A model generated the notes under the pieces. It was not told the DNA's origin. It saw only the letters and a program-made list of their open reading frames with translations, and searched no databases. The translations under genes and the position numbers were made by a program. Shown piece after piece: positions 17,714-28,194 of a DNA stretch of 49,980 nucleotides. Every line of letters begins with the position of its first letter. The first letter of the stretch is position 1. Source of the stretch: Pseudomonas sp. UBA2684 (GTDB taxonomy: Bacteria; Pseudomonadota; Gammaproteobacteria; Pseudomonadales; Pseudomonadaceae); NCBI GenBank assembly GCA_002354655.1, contig DELY01000009.1:29984-79963 (forward strand). The letters run 5' to 3'.

Positions 17714-18684
17714 TGTGGATTCTCCGGCCGTGCCACTTCGACCCAGACGAACTTGTTGGCATCCAGGCGTGTTTCCTGGTCCAGACGGTATGCCACCAAC
17801 TTGCCGTACATCACCGCGCTGTAATCCAGGCACGCCAAGTTGGGGCGAATCGGCGCCGGCTTGCCGCTGCGCCAGTAGTGCCCCACGAACAACAGTGGCT
17901 GGTCAGCGGCATATTTCAACAGTTCGGTCTTTTGCAGTTCACTCAGCGGCGTTTGCGCGGCCAGCTCCGGCAAGGCGTCGGGCTGGAAAACAATATCGCC
18001 GTAAGTCTGCGGGTTCTCTTCCCAAAACTTGGTGCGGAAGAAGGCACGGGTGAAGCCATCGTCGCTGGTCAGGGTCAGGCCATGCGGCAGACGCATGTCG
18101 GTGCCGCGCAGCAGGCGATCCAGCGCGGTGTTGGCAAAGCTGCCCGGCACGGCCGCCGCCTGGAGAAAATGTTCATCGATACAACCATCGGGGAATTGCC
18201 CGCGCAATGACTCGATCAACTCCGCGTCCCAGCAGGCATGCACGACACGGAACCGCCCGGCATCGAGAAACAACGGCAGCTCATAAAACCAGTCGAGAAA
18301 TTCGCGCCATTCGCTGGGGTAGGCCTCGAACTGCTGCAAGGTTTCCTGAATCAGCCGAGCATGCCGCGGCGTGTGTTCGCGCACGAAGTGCCGGCCGCTG
18401 CCGGGGGGCGCCGGCGTGCTCCAGGCCAGCGCGTTGAGTTCGTGGTTGCCCATGAGGCACAGCGCTTCGCCGGCCACCACCATGTCGCGCACCAGGTGCA
18501 GGGCTTCGCGGATGCGCGGACCGCGATCGACCAAGTCGCCAAGAAAAATCGCTTTGCGTTGCGGGTGCCGCCAGACACCGCCTTGCACGCGGTAACCGAG
18601 GGTGGCGAGCAGCCGTTCCAGGGTATGCGCGCAGCCATGAATGTCGCCAATCAGGTCGTAGCCACGCTCGGCTTCAAGAAACAT
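17710..18684 (-). CDS. Calcineurin-like metallophosphoesterase
   Basis: A 324-aa protein with the metal-binding signature of bacterial PPP-type phosphatases: GDIHG (17-21), GDLVDRGP (about 49-56) and GNHE (about 79-82), plus later His residues (VHACW, GHYW). It probably removes phosphate from a protein or small molecule such as a dinucleoside polyphosphate; the substrate cannot be told from sequence. It begins immediately after the nadK stop and its own stop overlaps the rhomboid gene by 4 bp, so the three genes are one operon. Confidence 0.88.
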   Translation of the reverse strand: MFLEAERGYDLIGDIHGCAHTLERLLATLGYRVQGGVWRHPQRKAIFLGDLVDRGPRIREALHLVRDMVVAGEALCLMGNHELNALAWSTPAPPGSGRHFVREHTPRHARLIQETLQQFEAYPSEWREFLDWFYELPLFLDAGRFRVVHACWDAELIESLRGQFPDGCIDEHFLQAAAVPGSFANTALDRLLRGTDMRLPHGLTLTSDDGFTRAFFRTKFWEENPQTYGDIVFQPDALPELAAQTPLSELQKTELLKYAADQPLLFVGHYWRSGKPAPIRPNLACLDYSAVMYGKLVAYRLDQETRLDANKFVWVEVARPENPQ

Positions 18685-19575
18685 TCAATCACCCCCGCCA
18701 CCGAGCCGACTGCCCCAGCCCAGCTTGGTGCGGCAGACCTCGTAGTAATTGTGGTCGAGCGGATGGATCAGGCAGAGCTTCTGCGGCCTCTTGCTCACCG
18801 TAATGGTGTCGCCGGGCGCGCAGGTAAAATGGTTTTGCCCGTCACAGGAAACCTGCGGATAAATCTGCAAATCCTTGGACACGACGATTTTCAGTTCGCT
18901 GTTGCCATCCACCACAATCGGGCGGCTGGACAGGGTGTGCGGGTACATCGGCACGATGACGATGGCATCCAGCTTGGGGTGCATGATCGGTCCGCCAGCG
19001 GACAGCGCATAGGCGGTCGAGCCGGTCGGGGTGGCGACGATCAGGCCGTCGGCCTTCTGGCTGCAGACGAACTGGCCGTCGATATACAGCTCGAACTCGA
19101 TCATCCGCGTCGATTTGCCGGGGTGCAGCACCACATCGTTGAGCGCATCGCCCTGGCCAATCGCTTCGGCATGGCGGCGCACTTCGGCTTCGAGCAAGAA
19201 GCGGTTTTCGGTCAGGTAATTGCCTTCCAGCACCTGGGCGACTTTCAGCTCCAGCTCATCCGGGCGGATGTCGGTGAGAAAGCCCAGGCTGCCGCGGTTG
19301 ACCCCCAGCACGGGCACTTTGTGCCGCGCCAATGCGCGCGCGGCGCCGAGCATGCTGCCATCGCCGCCCACCACGATCACCAGATCGCAGACCTCACCGA
19401 GGATCTTCCGCGAAGACGTCTGCAGGCCATGGCCCGGCAGCACTTCGGCGATGGTCTCCTCAAGGATCACATGCAGGTGACGGTCGAGCAGAAACTTCTT
19501 CAGTCGGCGAATGGTGTCGAGCACCTGGGTACTGCCCAGGCGGCCGATGATGCCGATATTACGAAATTGCTCCAT
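18685..19575 (-). CDS. nadK: NAD kinase
   Basis: A 296-aa cytosolic enzyme that phosphorylates NAD to NADP with ATP or polyphosphate. Family motifs are clear: GGDGSML (the GGDG motif), NRGSLGFLTDI, and the second domain PTGSTAYALSAGGPI with its conserved TGSTAY. Start at 19575 is chosen because MEQFRNIGIIGR is the usual Pseudomonas N-terminus and GGGAG precedes it. The open frame extends upstream without homology. It is divergent from the DUF1853 gene with 95 bp between. Confidence 0.96.
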   Translation of the reverse strand: MEQFRNIGIIGRLGSTQVLDTIRRLKKFLLDRHLHVILEETIAEVLPGHGLQTSSRKILGEVCDLVIVVGGDGSMLGAARALARHKVPVLGVNRGSLGFLTDIRPDELELKVAQVLEGNYLTENRFLLEAEVRRHAEAIGQGDALNDVVLHPGKSTRMIEFELYIDGQFVCSQKADGLIVATPTGSTAYALSAGGPIMHPKLDAIVIVPMYPHTLSSRPIVVDGNSELKIVVSKDLQIYPQVSCDGQNHFTCAPGDTITVSKRPQKLCLIHPLDHNYYEVCRTKLGWGSRLGGGGD

Positions 19576-19670
19576 GGTGCTCCCGCAAGGCTCTGGGTCT
19601 AGAGAGGCTCGATTATGGGCGAAAGCCAAGGACAGCGGCAAACTTGAGCCCGCGGCGCTATGCTCGCTGA

Positions 19671-20618
19671 ATGACTCCTTTTGCCTCGCTGACCGACCTG
19701 CCCCAGCAATTGCGCCACCCGGTGGTGCGCGATTTGGCCTGGGTTCTGCTTTCGCCGCCGATGCTCAGCACAACGCCCTGGCCACAGCGCCACCCACTGA
19801 ACGCCAGCCCCTGGGCACGCATGCCCGGCACCCTGGCCGACTGGCTGACCCAGCTTGACCGCGACCACAGCCCGTTGCTGGATTGGCTGGCGCAGAGCTC
19901 GGTGCGGCGCCTGGGGCTGTATTACGAACGGCTCTGGCAATTTGCCCTGCGCGCCGCACCGGGCATCGAGTTGCTGGCGGCCAACCTGCCGATCCGCCAG
20001 GCCGGGCATACCCTTGGCGAGCTGGATTTGCTACTGCGCGACGAAGAAGGCGTGCACCATCTGGAACTGGCCATCAAGCTCTATCTAGGCCCCGAACAGG
20101 CGAGCGGCGAACACCCGGCACACTGGCTCGGCCCCGGCAGCCATGACCGCCTGGATATCAAACTCGACCACCTCGGCCACCACCAACTGCCGCTCTCCGC
20201 CCGCGGCGAAGCGCGTCCGGCCCTGGCCGAGCTGGAGCTGGTGGATGCCCAGGCGGCACTGTGGATCGGTGGCTATCTGTTCTACCCCTGGCCGAAACAC
20301 TGCGCGCCGCCGCAAGGCGCCAACCCCCATCACCTGCAGGGCCGCTGGCTGCACCGCCGCGACTGGCCAAGCTTCCTCACCCACAGCGCTGACGGCTGCT
20401 GGCAGCCGCTGCCGCGCCAAGCCTGGCTGGCACAGGCACGCCTGGCGCACCGCGAACTGTGGTCCGCGGCCCAACTGCACGAGTGGTTCAACGCGCTGGA
20501 GCCTAACGCCAACGCACAGTTGCTGATCCGCCTGGAGCACGGCACTCAGGGTGACTGGGTCGAGGCTGAGCGCTTGTTCCTGGTCAGCGACGACTGGCCC
20601 CAGCGAACCGAGCGCTAG
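19671..20618 (+). CDS. DUF1853 family protein
   Basis: A 315-aa cytosolic protein of unknown function that matches the DUF1853 pattern: LRHPVVRDLAWVLLSPP near the N-terminus, RRLGLYYERLWQFAL, GELDLLLRD followed by HHLELAIKLYLG. The GELD...E.K arrangement recalls a PD-(D/E)XK nuclease-like core (inference from E.DLL...LE.AIK). It is a single gene transcribed away from nadK and convergent with the cNMP/rhodanese gene. Confidence 0.85.
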   Translation: MTPFASLTDLPQQLRHPVVRDLAWVLLSPPMLSTTPWPQRHPLNASPWARMPGTLADWLTQLDRDHSPLLDWLAQSSVRRLGLYYERLWQFALRAAPGIELLAANLPIRQAGHTLGELDLLLRDEEGVHHLELAIKLYLGPEQASGEHPAHWLGPGSHDRLDIKLDHLGHHQLPLSARGEARPALAELELVDAQAALWIGGYLFYPWPKHCAPPQGANPHHLQGRWLHRRDWPSFLTHSADGCWQPLPRQAWLAQARLAHRELWSAAQLHEWFNALEPNANAQLLIRLEHGTQGDWVEAERLFLVSDDWPQRTER

Positions 20619-20838
20619 GAGCCCGTTGACTAGCTAGCTACTCGCCTCGAAAGATCAAAAAAACTGATTCGAACCGGACTTCCCTCACTACGAACGGTCA
20701 AGTCCGACAGGCTCCCAGTGCGCACACATAGGCAAACGTCAGTGCGCCCAGGCGAAATGGGCTCACCAGAACGGCGCGCAGATTTTCCGCGACAGATTCA
20801 CATCAACAGACTTTCAGCGCACATGACCCGGCCTACGC

Positions 20839-21945
20839 TCAACGACTGCGTTCGGTACGCCCACCGGAACGCGCCAGGTAGCCGGAGCCGCTTTCACACA
20901 ACAAACCGTCGCGCTGCACCGCCGGTAATGCATCCAGCCCGTCACGCAAGGCATACGCGCTAAAGCCCAGCTGCGACAACAAAAATACCGCGCTGGCACT
21001 GCGCTTACCGCTGTCGCAGTAGCACAGGTAAGTGCGATTTTTATCCAGCAAGCGCGCCTTCAAACGCAACAACTGCAATGGCATATTCAGCGATTCCAGC
21101 GCATGAGCCCGCTCGTACTCCTCCTGCAAGCGCACATCCAGCCACTGCGCGCCGGAGGCGAGCAAACGGGCGCCTTCGCCCAGCGACACTTCATCCACGA
21201 CCGGCGCTTTAAGCAGAGAGAAAAACGCCTGGCGCTCCAAACGCAGCACCACGCCGTCTTCGAGCATGGTCACCGTGGCGTTGCGTGGCCGGTCAGCCAG
21301 CAACGCTTCTTCGCCAAAACAGGCGCCCACGTCCAACTCGGCGAGAACTTGCTTGTCGCTGTCGGCGCCGCGAATCACTTCGGCCCGACCGCTGTTGAGG
21401 AAATAGCAGCAATCGCCGACCTCGCCTTCGCGCAAGACGGTACTGCCCGCCGCCAGCTCGACACGCTGCAAGCACTCAAGCATGGCGCGCACATTGGACG
21501 GCGGAACCTTGGCGAACAGCGGATTTTCCAGCAGCCGCTCCAACCATTCCACGTCGTCGTTCTGGCCAAGCGCCAGGAGCAAATCCTGGTAAGCCAGACG
21601 CCAGGTCAGCAAACGATTCAAGGTCGCGCTGTCCAGCGCCAACACGCTGGCATCGCTCAACGCGCGCGCTTCATGCAGACGCGGCAGGCTCGGCGACAAC
21701 GGATGACAACTGGCCTCGCTACCGGCGAGCAAACGCTGCTGCTGGCCATCGTGCGTCTGGAGCAATAATTCGCCGGCCAGCAGGTAGTAGGTCAGCCGCG
21801 CCTGATCGCCCTGACGGAACAGCAGCTGTCCGGCCAGCAAGGGTTGCGGCACCAATTGACTGCGCAACTCGCGCCACTGCTGTTCGGACAGCACATTCAA
21901 CGGCGTCAAACTGCGCAATTGCTCGGGATTGAGGGGTTCACTCAT
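20839..21945 (-). CDS. Cyclic-nucleotide-binding and rhodanese domain protein
   Basis: A 368-aa protein. An N-terminal region (about 20-140) looks like a divergent cNMP-binding beta barrel, a second barrel (about 155-265) has the phosphate-binding-cassette features FGEEALLADRPRNATV, and a C-terminal rhodanese domain (about 270-350) ends with the active-site loop CDSGKRS, with the catalytic Cys present. The combination suggests a sensor controlling or reporting persulfide transfer. No DNA-binding helix-turn-helix is visible. The start at 21945 (MSEPLNPEQLRSL) is chosen by content; the upstream open frame overlaps the deaminase gene and is not coding. It lies 22 bp after that gene and probably is co-transcribed. 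Confidence 0.85.
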   Translation of the reverse strand: MSEPLNPEQLRSLTPLNVLSEQQWRELRSQLVPQPLLAGQLLFRQGDQARLTYYLLAGELLLQTHDGQQQRLLAGSEASCHPLSPSLPRLHEARALSDASVLALDSATLNRLLTWRLAYQDLLLALGQNDDVEWLERLLENPLFAKVPPSNVRAMLECLQRVELAAGSTVLREGEVGDCCYFLNSGRAEVIRGADSDKQVLAELDVGACFGEEALLADRPRNATVTMLEDGVVLRLERQAFFSLLKAPVVDEVSLGEGARLLASGAQWLDVRLQEEYERAHALESLNMPLQLLRLKARLLDKNRTYLCYCDSGKRSASAVFLLSQLGFSAYALRDGLDALPAVQRDGLLCESGSGYLARSGGRTERSR

Positions 21946-21967
21946 GGAAATATCCAGGCTCCGCTGG

Positions 21968-22936
21968 TCAAGAGTCAGTGTAGCCGGCTGAAAGGGGCGA
22001 GCTCGCCTGTGAATGTGTGCGCAAAGCCGCGCTACGCCCCTGCAAACCACCCGTATGGATGAATACCAAGCGGCTGCCGCGAGCAAAGTAACCGGCCTCG
22101 ACTTGCTGGCGCAATGCCATTAACGCTTTAGCGGTATACAGCGGTTCCAACGGCATACCGGTGGCCGCTTCGCTGGCCAACAGGAACTCCGCCAACGCCG
22201 TATCGACCCGGGCAAAACCACCGCGACAGGCCTCCAGCAAGTGGTAGCCGCTATTCGCCACAGCAGCGGCGGCGAGAGTCGCTTGCACGTGCTGCGCCAC
22301 CCCGTGATCCGCGGGCACCGCCAAGGCGCCATAAACCGGATGCTCGCCGGCTTCGCCGAGCACCAGGCCGGCCAGGGTCGTGCCCGTGCCAACTGCCAGC
22401 CACAGCCCGTGGTAATCCGGCCAGCCCAGCGTTACCAACTGCTCGCGCACCTGAGTCAGCAACTCGATGCAGCCCGAGGCCCCCAACAATCCGCCGCCGC
22501 CTTCGGGCACCGGATACAAGGCCGGATAGCGCTCGCACCAGGGTGCCCAGAAGCCTGGCTGATGCCGCGCACGATAACCGCCATACCCCAGCCAGTGCAG
22601 CTGCATGCCCAAGCGTTGCAAGTCACGCACTGTCGGTGTGTCCTGGGCGGTGCCGCGCAATAAGCCGACGGTGGGGAAGTTGAAACGCTGACCGGCGGCA
22701 GCCAGCGCGTGCAGATGATTGGAGTGCGGCCCACCTAAACTGATCAGGCCGTCCGCTCCGGCAGCGGATGCCGCCTGCACGTGCGGGGCAAGCTTGAACC
22801 ACTTGTTGCCGCTGAGCAGCGGATCGATCAGGTCCAGGCGCAATACCGCCAATTCGACACCGGCAGGCACCAGCCAGGCAAACGCCAGCCGTTGCAGCGG
22901 CGCCCTGGGTAACCAGTTGGGAACAACGAGCGACAA
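21968..22936 (-). CDS. PLP-dependent ACC deaminase / D-cysteine desulfhydrase family protein
   Basis: A 322-aa fold-type II PLP enzyme. SGNKWFKL contains the Schiff-base lysine, LGGPHSNHLHALA is the substrate/cofactor loop and AVGTGTTLAGLVLG binds the cofactor phosphate. Enzymes of this family break down D-cysteine or 1-aminocyclopropane-1-carboxylate; the sequence alone does not separate them, but chromosomal Pseudomonas copies are more often desulfhydrase-like. The start is TTG at 22936, three bases after the stop of the coiled-coil gene; no ATG occurs in a suitable place. The next gene downstream carries a rhodanese domain, which would fit sulfur handling. Confidence 0.82.
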   Translation of the reverse strand: MSLVVPNWLPRAPLQRLAFAWLVPAGVELAVLRLDLIDPLLSGNKWFKLAPHVQAASAAGADGLISLGGPHSNHLHALAAAGQRFNFPTVGLLRGTAQDTPTVRDLQRLGMQLHWLGYGGYRARHQPGFWAPWCERYPALYPVPEGGGGLLGASGCIELLTQVREQLVTLGWPDYHGLWLAVGTGTTLAGLVLGEAGEHPVYGALAVPADHGVAQHVQATLAAAAVANSGYHLLEACRGGFARVDTALAEFLLASEAATGMPLEPLYTAKALMALRQQVEAGYFARGSRLVFIHTGGLQGRSAALRTHSQASSPLSAGYTDS

Positions 22937-22939
22937 GGG

Positions 22940-24310
22940 TCAGCTGACGGTGCGTAAACGGCTGCTGGCCTTGTGCCGCGCGCAGCAGTTGGAATCACCG
23001 ATGGCGAAACGGCTCGGGGTGTCGACACGGTCGATCGGGATGGCGCAGCGCTCCCCGCTGGGCAGCGAAGCTTCGCAGCTCGGCTGCTGGTAATGCGCCA
23101 ACCAATGCCGGTATTGCAGCTCGGAGACAAAGCATTTGGCCGCGGCATAGGCCATGGGGTTGTCCTGATAACGCGCAATATCCTGCAAGGGAATGGTCAG
23201 GTGCCCGGCACCTGGGTGGTACACCACGAAAACCACGCCAAGCTTGGCCAAGCGCTCAAGAATCTGCTCGCCGCCCTGGCTCGCCAATTCAGCGCGCTCG
23301 CGCGTCAGGCGCTCCAGTTCCTGCTGCAACTGCGCATCTTGCTCGTTGCGGTAAGCCAGCTCGACATCGCGAATGGCGATCTGTTCTTTGTACTCGACCA
23401 CCGCCGAGGCGATTTTCGCCTGCATCTCGCTCTCGAACTGGGCACGTAGAATATCGCCCTCGGTACGTCCATGCCGTTCCAGGGCGCGTAATTGCTCGGT
23501 CATCTCTTCGCGTGAGGATTGGAAGCTGGCCGCCTGCGCCGCCAGTTGCGCCTTGAGGGTAGCGTTCAGTTCCTCCTGCTGACGCAGGGCCTGATGCAGG
23601 CCATGAATCTGCGCTTGCAGGTTCTTGCTTTGTTCTTCAGTGGCCAGCTTGAACTTGGCCAGTTCTTCGTCGTGCTGCTGGCCCAGGCTACTGATGCGCA
23701 GGCGCTGCTGCTTGATCAGTTGCGCGGTTTTCAGGCGATGTTCCTGATCCAGCTTTTGCGCAAGCTTGTCCGCCGCGTCCGTGGACGGATCGGGCGCATA
23801 CCATTTGTCTTCCGAGGCCATCTGCAAGCGCTCCGGAGCAACGGCTTGGGCGCTGTCGTCCTCGACCAGCAGGCCGAGGCTGTTGCGCTTGGCCGCATCA
23901 CGCAGCAGCACCAGGTCATTCTGCCCAGGCGCCAAACTCGGGTCCCACAGGTGCATCTGGTGCCAGGACACCGGACACTGGCTGCGGCACGCCAGACGAA
24001 TCGGTCCGGCGCCCAGGTCGGGGCCACGCCCGGCGCGCTCGGACAGGTGCTGCAAGGGGATGTTCCAGCCCTTGTCGGGAGCGCCTTTTTCGTCAAAATC
24101 CAGGTAAAAGAACACCGCCGATTTGATCAGCAAGCGTGGGTTGATCACCACATAGGCAACGCGCATCTGCGCGTCGGCAAACTCCGGCATATTGACTACG
24201 CCGTCGAGCAGGGCCTCGAACTCGGGAAAGAACATTTGCTTGCAGATGCCGCCACGTTCACTGAAGAACATCACGGCCTCAACCATCTGCGGCTTGTTCT
24301 GCATGCTCAT
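22940..24310 (-). CDS. Coiled-coil protein of unknown function
   Basis: A 456-aa cytosolic protein. The N-terminal third (MSMQNKPQMVEAVMFFSERGG...) is a globular domain I do not recognise, with conserved-looking CRSQCPVSWHQMHLWDP. Residues of about 180-360 form a long Gln/Glu/Leu-rich coiled coil. The C-terminal 90 residues contain a short compact domain with several Cys (CFVSE, CEASLPSGERCAIPI, NCCARHK) that may bind metal. In some annotations such genes are called chromosome-partitioning proteins, but no Walker motif is present. GAGGG precedes the ATG at 24310. It overlaps none of its neighbours but ends 3 bp before the PLP gene. Confidence 0.82.
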   Translation of the reverse strand: MSMQNKPQMVEAVMFFSERGGICKQMFFPEFEALLDGVVNMPEFADAQMRVAYVVINPRLLIKSAVFFYLDFDEKGAPDKGWNIPLQHLSERAGRGPDLGAGPIRLACRSQCPVSWHQMHLWDPSLAPGQNDLVLLRDAAKRNSLGLLVEDDSAQAVAPERLQMASEDKWYAPDPSTDAADKLAQKLDQEHRLKTAQLIKQQRLRISSLGQQHDEELAKFKLATEEQSKNLQAQIHGLHQALRQQEELNATLKAQLAAQAASFQSSREEMTEQLRALERHGRTEGDILRAQFESEMQAKIASAVVEYKEQIAIRDVELAYRNEQDAQLQQELERLTRERAELASQGGEQILERLAKLGVVFVVYHPGAGHLTIPLQDIARYQDNPMAYAAAKCFVSELQYRHWLAHYQQPSCEASLPSGERCAIPIDRVDTPSRFAIGDSNCCARHKASSRLRTVS

Positions 24311-24458
24311 CGGTTTCCCTCTAGGCCAACACGGTGGAATCCGCTCAGGCGAGTGACAGGCCTGACAGGTCAGGCAAGACCTGTATTTCAGGCGCTATCC
24401 CTTTGTTTAGGCAAGTCTAGGGGAAAAACTAAAGCCAGCAATGTGACTGGGTTGGCAG

Positions 24459-24499
24459 TCGCTCTGCCGCCAGGCCCGCACGGACCGGCGGCAGAGCGA
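24459..24499. other. Long perfect hairpin between the NTF2-like and coiled-coil genes
   Basis: TCGCTCTGCCGCC at 24459-24471 and GGCGGCAGAGCGA at 24487-24499, a 13-bp stem with a 15-base loop. Neither strand has a T run after it. It stands 32 bp past the NTF2-like stop and may be a factor-dependent stop signal or mRNA-stabilising structure. Confidence 0.45.
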
Positions 24500-24531
24500 A
24501 ACTGTGATGGGCTTGGTGCACCGGTCGGCGA

Positions 24532-24963
24532 TCAGTGCTTGGCCGCGGCGAGGAACGGCGCCAAACGTTTGGCCATTTCTTCTCCCAGCGCCTGCAAACC
24601 GCTCATCGGCCGAATCATCACCTCGAACTCGACGATCTTGCCGGCCTCATCGAAGCGAATCATGTCGATACCCTTGAGCTCGCGCTCACCGACCTTGGCA
24701 CTGAATTCCAGCACCACGTTGAGACCATCGGCCGTGGCCAGTTCGCGGTGATAGGCGAACTCGACGAACACCTTGCTCACGGTATTCAGAATCAGCGACA
24801 CCATGGGCGCACCGGCATAGGGCTTGAACGCCATCGGCGAACGGAACACCGCCTGCGGATGCAGCAATTCCGGCAGGCTACGCAGGTCGTTGTTCTGCAT
24901 CAGGCCATGCCACTGCGCGAGCGTGGCGGCCGCTGCCGGTTGAAGTTGGGTGTTGCTGGACAT
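24532..24963 (-). CDS. NTF2-like / SnoaL-type protein
   Basis: A 143-aa protein with the alpha+beta barrel pattern of the NTF2-like superfamily: helices at the N-terminus (AATLAQWHGLMQNNDLRSLPELL), HPQAVFRSPMAF, then strands ending KGIDMIRFDEAGKIVEFEVMIRP. The superfamily contains isomerases, polyketide cyclases and many non-catalytic proteins, so no reaction is assigned. AAGGAG lies at the right distance before the ATG at 24963. It follows fadH, but an intrinsic terminator separates them, so it may be expressed independently or by readthrough. Confidence 0.85.
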   Translation of the reverse strand: MSSNTQLQPAAAATLAQWHGLMQNNDLRSLPELLHPQAVFRSPMAFKPYAGAPMVSLILNTVSKVFVEFAYHRELATADGLNVVLEFSAKVGERELKGIDMIRFDEAGKIVEFEVMIRPMSGLQALGEEMAKRLAPFLAAAKH

Positions 24964-24996
24964 GAGCGTCTCCTTATTATTGTCGGCCACATGCAA

Positions 24997-25021
24997 AACG
25001 CCCCGCACAAGGCGGGGCGTT
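24997..25021 (-). terminator. Intrinsic terminator of fadH
   Basis: AACGCCCCGC at 24997-25006 pairs with GCGGGGCGTT at 25012-25021. Read on the minus strand the stem is followed by TTGC after its own TT, giving a TTTT run. It is directly after the fadH stop. Confidence 0.8.
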
Positions 25022-25027
25022 GACTGC

Positions 25028-27091
<2,064 letters not shown>

Positions 27092-27249
27092 TCACGGGAA
27101 TGCCGCGGTCTCAGCTGGACCGCGGTCGGTATGCGCTAGACGATAAAGAGCCGGACAAGGCGCCTCAATGACCTAAAGTGACAACTTATTGATCCAAATG
27201 CACACCACTGCTTGGCAAACGCCCAACCACCCACCTACCCTATGACCCC

Positions 27250-28194
27250 ATGATCCGCACACTTTCGCTACTTTTCGTCACGCTGATCGTCGGCAGTTGC
27301 CTGGCGGCATTCCTGATCTGGGCCGAGCGGCGCCCTGAGGCGCATTACCTGTCGGATCTGCGCAGCTCGATCAGCAGCGAACCGGCCCCCGCGCAAGTGC
27401 GCGGCAACCTGCTGCTGATTCGCCCACAGCTCTACCCATCGGATTACCAGAGCCCGGCCCATCTGCGCCTGAAGCTCACCGCCGCGCTGGATAACGCTCG
27501 CGACGCGGGCCTGCTGGGGCCGAATACGCTGGTGGCACTGCCCGAACATATCGGCACCTGGCTGCTGGCGCGCGACGAAAAAGCCGAGTTCTACCAGACG
27601 CGCAGCCGCCAGGAAGTGCGCGACTGGCTGCTGCTGGGTAATCCACTGCTGGCCATCAAGGCGCTGCTGCTCAACCTGGATGCCGATCGGCTGGACGAAG
27701 CCCTGCTGCGCATGAAAGCCGCGCAGATGGCCGAGGATTACCAGAGCCTGTTCGCTGGGCTGGCCCGCGACTATCGGGTCACCCTGCTCGCGGGCTCCAT
27801 CCTGCTGCCCGAGCCACGTGTGGAAGACGGCCAACTGCACAGCGGCGATGGACCGCTGCGCAATCTCAGCCTGGTGTTTTCTGCGCAAGGCCACATTCAG
27901 GGTCAGCCCTACAGCGAGCCATGGCCCTGGCGCCCCGCTGGCAGCCCGGCGCAACGCCTCAGCGTGGGCGCATTGCAGTACCAGGTCGAACGCGATTGGC
28001 GTCCCGGCCACCCACAAAGCAGCCTGCGCCTGATCGACCACGGCATGCACAGCCCGCCGCTGTTCCTGCGCGGCAAACTGGACTGGCCGGTAGGCGGCGC
28101 GTCTCGGAAAACCCAGCTGACGCCACTGAATGTGCCCCAGGCCAGTCAAGCCGCAGGTAGCCACCTACTGAACCTCTGGATACCGGCACAGTGA
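27250..28194 (+). CDS. Membrane-anchored nitrilase-like protein lacking catalytic residues
   Basis: A 314-aa protein with an N-terminal membrane segment (about residues 5-23) and a domain with a nitrilase-superfamily look: LVALPEHIGTWL places a Glu where the catalytic Glu should be, and VTLLAGSILLPEP matches the following strand. However the second half has no Cys at all (the only Cys is C17 in the membrane segment) and no obvious catalytic Lys, so it is unlikely to be an active amidase or nitrilase. Function unknown. Its stop overlaps the GTG start of the AraC regulator gene (GTGA), so the two are translated together. Confidence 0.72.
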   Translation: MIRTLSLLFVTLIVGSCLAAFLIWAERRPEAHYLSDLRSSISSEPAPAQVRGNLLLIRPQLYPSDYQSPAHLRLKLTAALDNARDAGLLGPNTLVALPEHIGTWLLARDEKAEFYQTRSRQEVRDWLLLGNPLLAIKALLLNLDADRLDEALLRMKAAQMAEDYQSLFAGLARDYRVTLLAGSILLPEPRVEDGQLHSGDGPLRNLSLVFSAQGHIQGQPYSEPWPWRPAGSPAQRLSVGALQYQVERDWRPGHPQSSLRLIDHGMHSPPLFLRGKLDWPVGGASRKTQLTPLNVPQASQAAGSHLLNLWIPAQ

